Shown: in pieces, positions 62,370 through 64,000 of the stretch | Numbering within the stretch: the first letter of the stretch is position 1 | Layout: each line of letters begins with the position of its first letter | Origin: Pedobacter sp. ISL-64 | Lineage (GTDB): Bacteria; Bacteroidota; Bacteroidia; Sphingobacteriales; Sphingobacteriaceae | Assembly: GCF_018613605.1 (NCBI RefSeq) | Contig: NZ_JAGGPU010000014.1 | Coordinates: 1 to 64,000, forward strand | Direction of reading: 5' to 3' | Length of the DNA stretch: 64,000 bases | Position numbers and translations under genes: made by a program | Notes under the pieces: model-generated | Database searches by the model: none | Told to the model about the DNA's origin: nothing | What the model saw: only the letters and a program-made list of their open reading frames with translations

Positions 62370-64000
62370 CTACTCTACTACTGGCAAGCTGAAACAAAAC
62401 TTGCTGCCTTCGCCAATGGCGCTTACCACCCATATTTTTCCGTTTTCGGCTTCAATAAAATCTTTAGAAATGGCGAGGCCCAATCCGGAGCCCGATTTAT
62501 TCTGTCCATCGGTTGGTACCTGGAAATACCTGTCGAATAATCTTTTCTGGTATTTTTCGTCAATGCCTTTTCCAAAATCGCGCACAGAAAATTCGATAAA
62601 CTTGTCTTTTTGGAAAACATCGATGATTACCCTCGATTTTTCTGAACTGTACCGCAATGCATTAGATAAAAAGTTAACCAGTACCCAGGCTGTTTTCTGG
62701 ATATCGGCATTCACATCCGGCAAGTTCTGACTGCAGTTAAGTACCAGTTGAATCGATTTTTGTTCAGCCTGAAATTTAACGGCATCAACGGCATAACTTA
62801 CAATTTCTTCGGGTTTGGTTATGGCAAAAGTGAGTTTTAAATTACCGGTTTCTACTTGCGAAAGATCTAAAAGTTCGCTGGTGATTTTTAGCAGTCTGTC
62901 GCTATCTTCTTTGATGTGGTTGAGCAGCTCATGCTGTTCTTCGTTCATCGCACCCACACGCTCATCGTTTAGCAATTTCAAGCTCATTTTGATAGATGAT
63001 AGTGGTGTTTTTAACTCGTGCGAAACTGTAGCGATAAAATTTGTTTTGGCTTCATCGAGCTCTTTAAACTGCGTAATATTTTTTAGCGTGTAAACGCTTC
63101 CTGCAGATTTAGAAGAGGCAATTAAAGTGTTTTCATCCTGCTCTTCATAATTTGGGATGATGATTTCGCGGTTTTCCAACAGGAAATAAGATTCTTTATC
63201 ATCAGCATAAATTTTTAGGGTATTATCATTGGTTTCGGGTTTAATAATCCGTTTAAGCAGCTCGTTCTTTTGCACCAGTTCTGCCACGTTTTGGCCAATA
63301 ACCTTATCTTCATCCAGACTCATCAGTTTTGCAGCCAGATGATTTAGAAAGAGTACTTCACCTTTTTCATTTAGGCCGATTATAGCATCTTGCATTTGTG
63401 CAATAATGGCCTCAATACGTGATTTTTCGGATTTAATTTTAGATAAATTGCTGTTTTCCCATTCGTTTAATTTAACTACCATTCCGTTAAAGGAATCTGC
63501 CAGTTCTGTAAACTCATCTTCGTTTTCGAAATGCAGGCGCTGTTTATAATTTTTACGACTGATCTGCTTTATCGCTGCACTAAATTCGGCAAGAGGGTTG
63601 GCCACAAAACCTGGAAAGTTTACAATGAATGTAAAGAGGATAATAAAACTCAGGGTAGCGGCAATCATGATGTAGAGGTTTGCCCTCGATGAGGTTTCAT
63701 TGGCCAATTCATTTTTATCGTAAATGGCCTTCATATTTACCTGCTCGATATTTTGTAGCGCAACGCGCAAATTTTTAATGCTATTTTCTTTAATGGTTAA
63801 CGATTGTGGGCCGTTTAATATGTTAAAGGCCGTTGCTAATTTCTGGAAAGCCACTTTTTCGCCGGGTTCGGTAATGTTTAACCCTTCATTTTTTAAGTTT
63901 TCCCTAAATACAGCCAGTTGAGTACTGCTTAATGGAAATTGGTTCTGATCGATTACATTGCGCATAGCAGCAACATATTTCAACGATTTGTAGTTGTCTT
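62370..64000 (-). CDS. Sensor histidine kinase with HAMP and PAS domains, N-terminus outside window
   Basis: The frame stays open to the window edge, so the sensor's start is missing. Numbering from the internal TTG at 63983: periplasmic helical part (1-90), membrane helix (~103-122, LYIMIAATLSFIILFTFIV), HAMP (~125-180, FENEDEFTELADSFNGMV), PAS (~190-310, MQDAIIGLNEKGEVLFLN), then HisKA with phosphohistidine in FIATVSHELKTPLSSIKMSL and HATPase with N box VLVNFLSNALRY, G1 VRDFGKGIDE and G2 GSGLGLAISKDF. Its response regulator should be adjacent beyond the window or elsewhere. Confidence 0.93.
   Translation of the reverse strand, partial: DNYKSLKYVAAMRNVIDQNQFPLSSTQLAVFRENLKNEGLNITEPGEKVAFQKLATAFNILNGPQSLTIKENSIKNLRVALQNIEQVNMKAIYDKNELANETSSRANLYIMIAATLSFIILFTFIVNFPGFVANPLAEFSAAIKQISRKNYKQRLHFENEDEFTELADSFNGMVVKLNEWENSNLSKIKSEKSRIEAIIAQMQDAIIGLNEKGEVLFLNHLAAKLMSLDEDKVIGQNVAELVQKNELLKRIIKPETNDNTLKIYADDKESYFLLENREIIIPNYEEQDENTLIASSKSAGSVYTLKNITQFKELDEAKTNFIATVSHELKTPLSSIKMSLKLLNDERVGAMNEEQHELLNHIKEDSDRLLKITSELLDLSQVETGNLKLTFAITKPEEIVSYAVDAVKFQAEQKSIQLVLNCSQNLPDVNADIQKTAWVLVNFLSNALRYSSEKSRVIIDVFQKDKFIEFSVRDFGKGIDEKYQKRLFDRYFQVPTDGQNKSGSGLGLAISKDFIEAENGKIWVVSAIGEGSKFCFSLPVVE

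Overview
The window comes from an AT-rich member of the Bacteroidota, most likely family Sphingobacteriaceae (Pedobacter or a close relative). The evidence is paired SusC/SusD systems each preceded by an ECF sigma factor and a FecR anti-sigma factor, type IX secretion parts (PorP/SprF, OmpA partner, gliding-motility C-terminal sorting domain), a short-LID adenylate kinase, an ObgE without a C-terminal extension, and scarcity of Shine-Dalgarno sites. No lineage marker such as rRNA is present, so genus is inference.

Layout. (1) 1-7.1 kb: the 3' part of a giant surface protein built of collagen-like GXX repeats and then a mosaic of near-identical TVNG-type modules, followed by a smaller related secreted protein. 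(2) 7.1-7.95 kb: decayed ends of further secreted proteins and a 128-bp MITE-like insertion. (3) 8.0-12.3 kb: a type IX secretion set (sorted surface protein, PorP/SprF-like protein, TPR/PD40/OmpA protein). (4) 12.3-14 kb: a lone receiver-domain regulator, an IS5-family remnant and a FecR::SusC deletion scar. (5) 14-25.3 kb: S9 peptidase, ECF sigma, FecR, SusC, SusD, a small anti-sigma-like ORF and a TlpA-like thioredoxin; no CAZyme is present, so peptide or another non-glycan substrate is possible. (6) 25.4-26.1 kb: a truncated DUF932 gene of mobile-element type. (7) 26.4-38.9 kb: a second sigma/FecR/SusC/SusD locus with a DUF3472-ricin lipoprotein, a GH89 alpha-N-acetylglucosaminidase and a truncated LacI regulator. 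(8) 38.9-40 kb: mostly non-coding, with a candidate structured RNA and an AraC fragment. (9) 40-51.3 kb: AraC regulator, acyl-CoA ligase, three alpha/beta-hydrolases, a frameshifted class-C-type serine hydrolase, a TonB-dependent receptor without SusD, and a trehalase. The combination suggests use of an esterified sugar such as acyl-trehalose. (10) 51.5-64 kb: mostly chromosomal background: small membrane proteins, adk, obgE, a ydcF-like gene with one amber stop, YtxH, OsmC, DUF2130, GH97, a thioesterase and the 3' part of a histidine kinase, with several intergenic palindromic or tandem repeats.

Best candidates for something new are the acyl-trehalose-like locus with a 21-bp-spaced direct repeat behind its AraC gene, the whole-module mosaic adhesin, and the structured RNA near 39.6 kb. 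Decay is frequent: at least six broken genes can be read directly.
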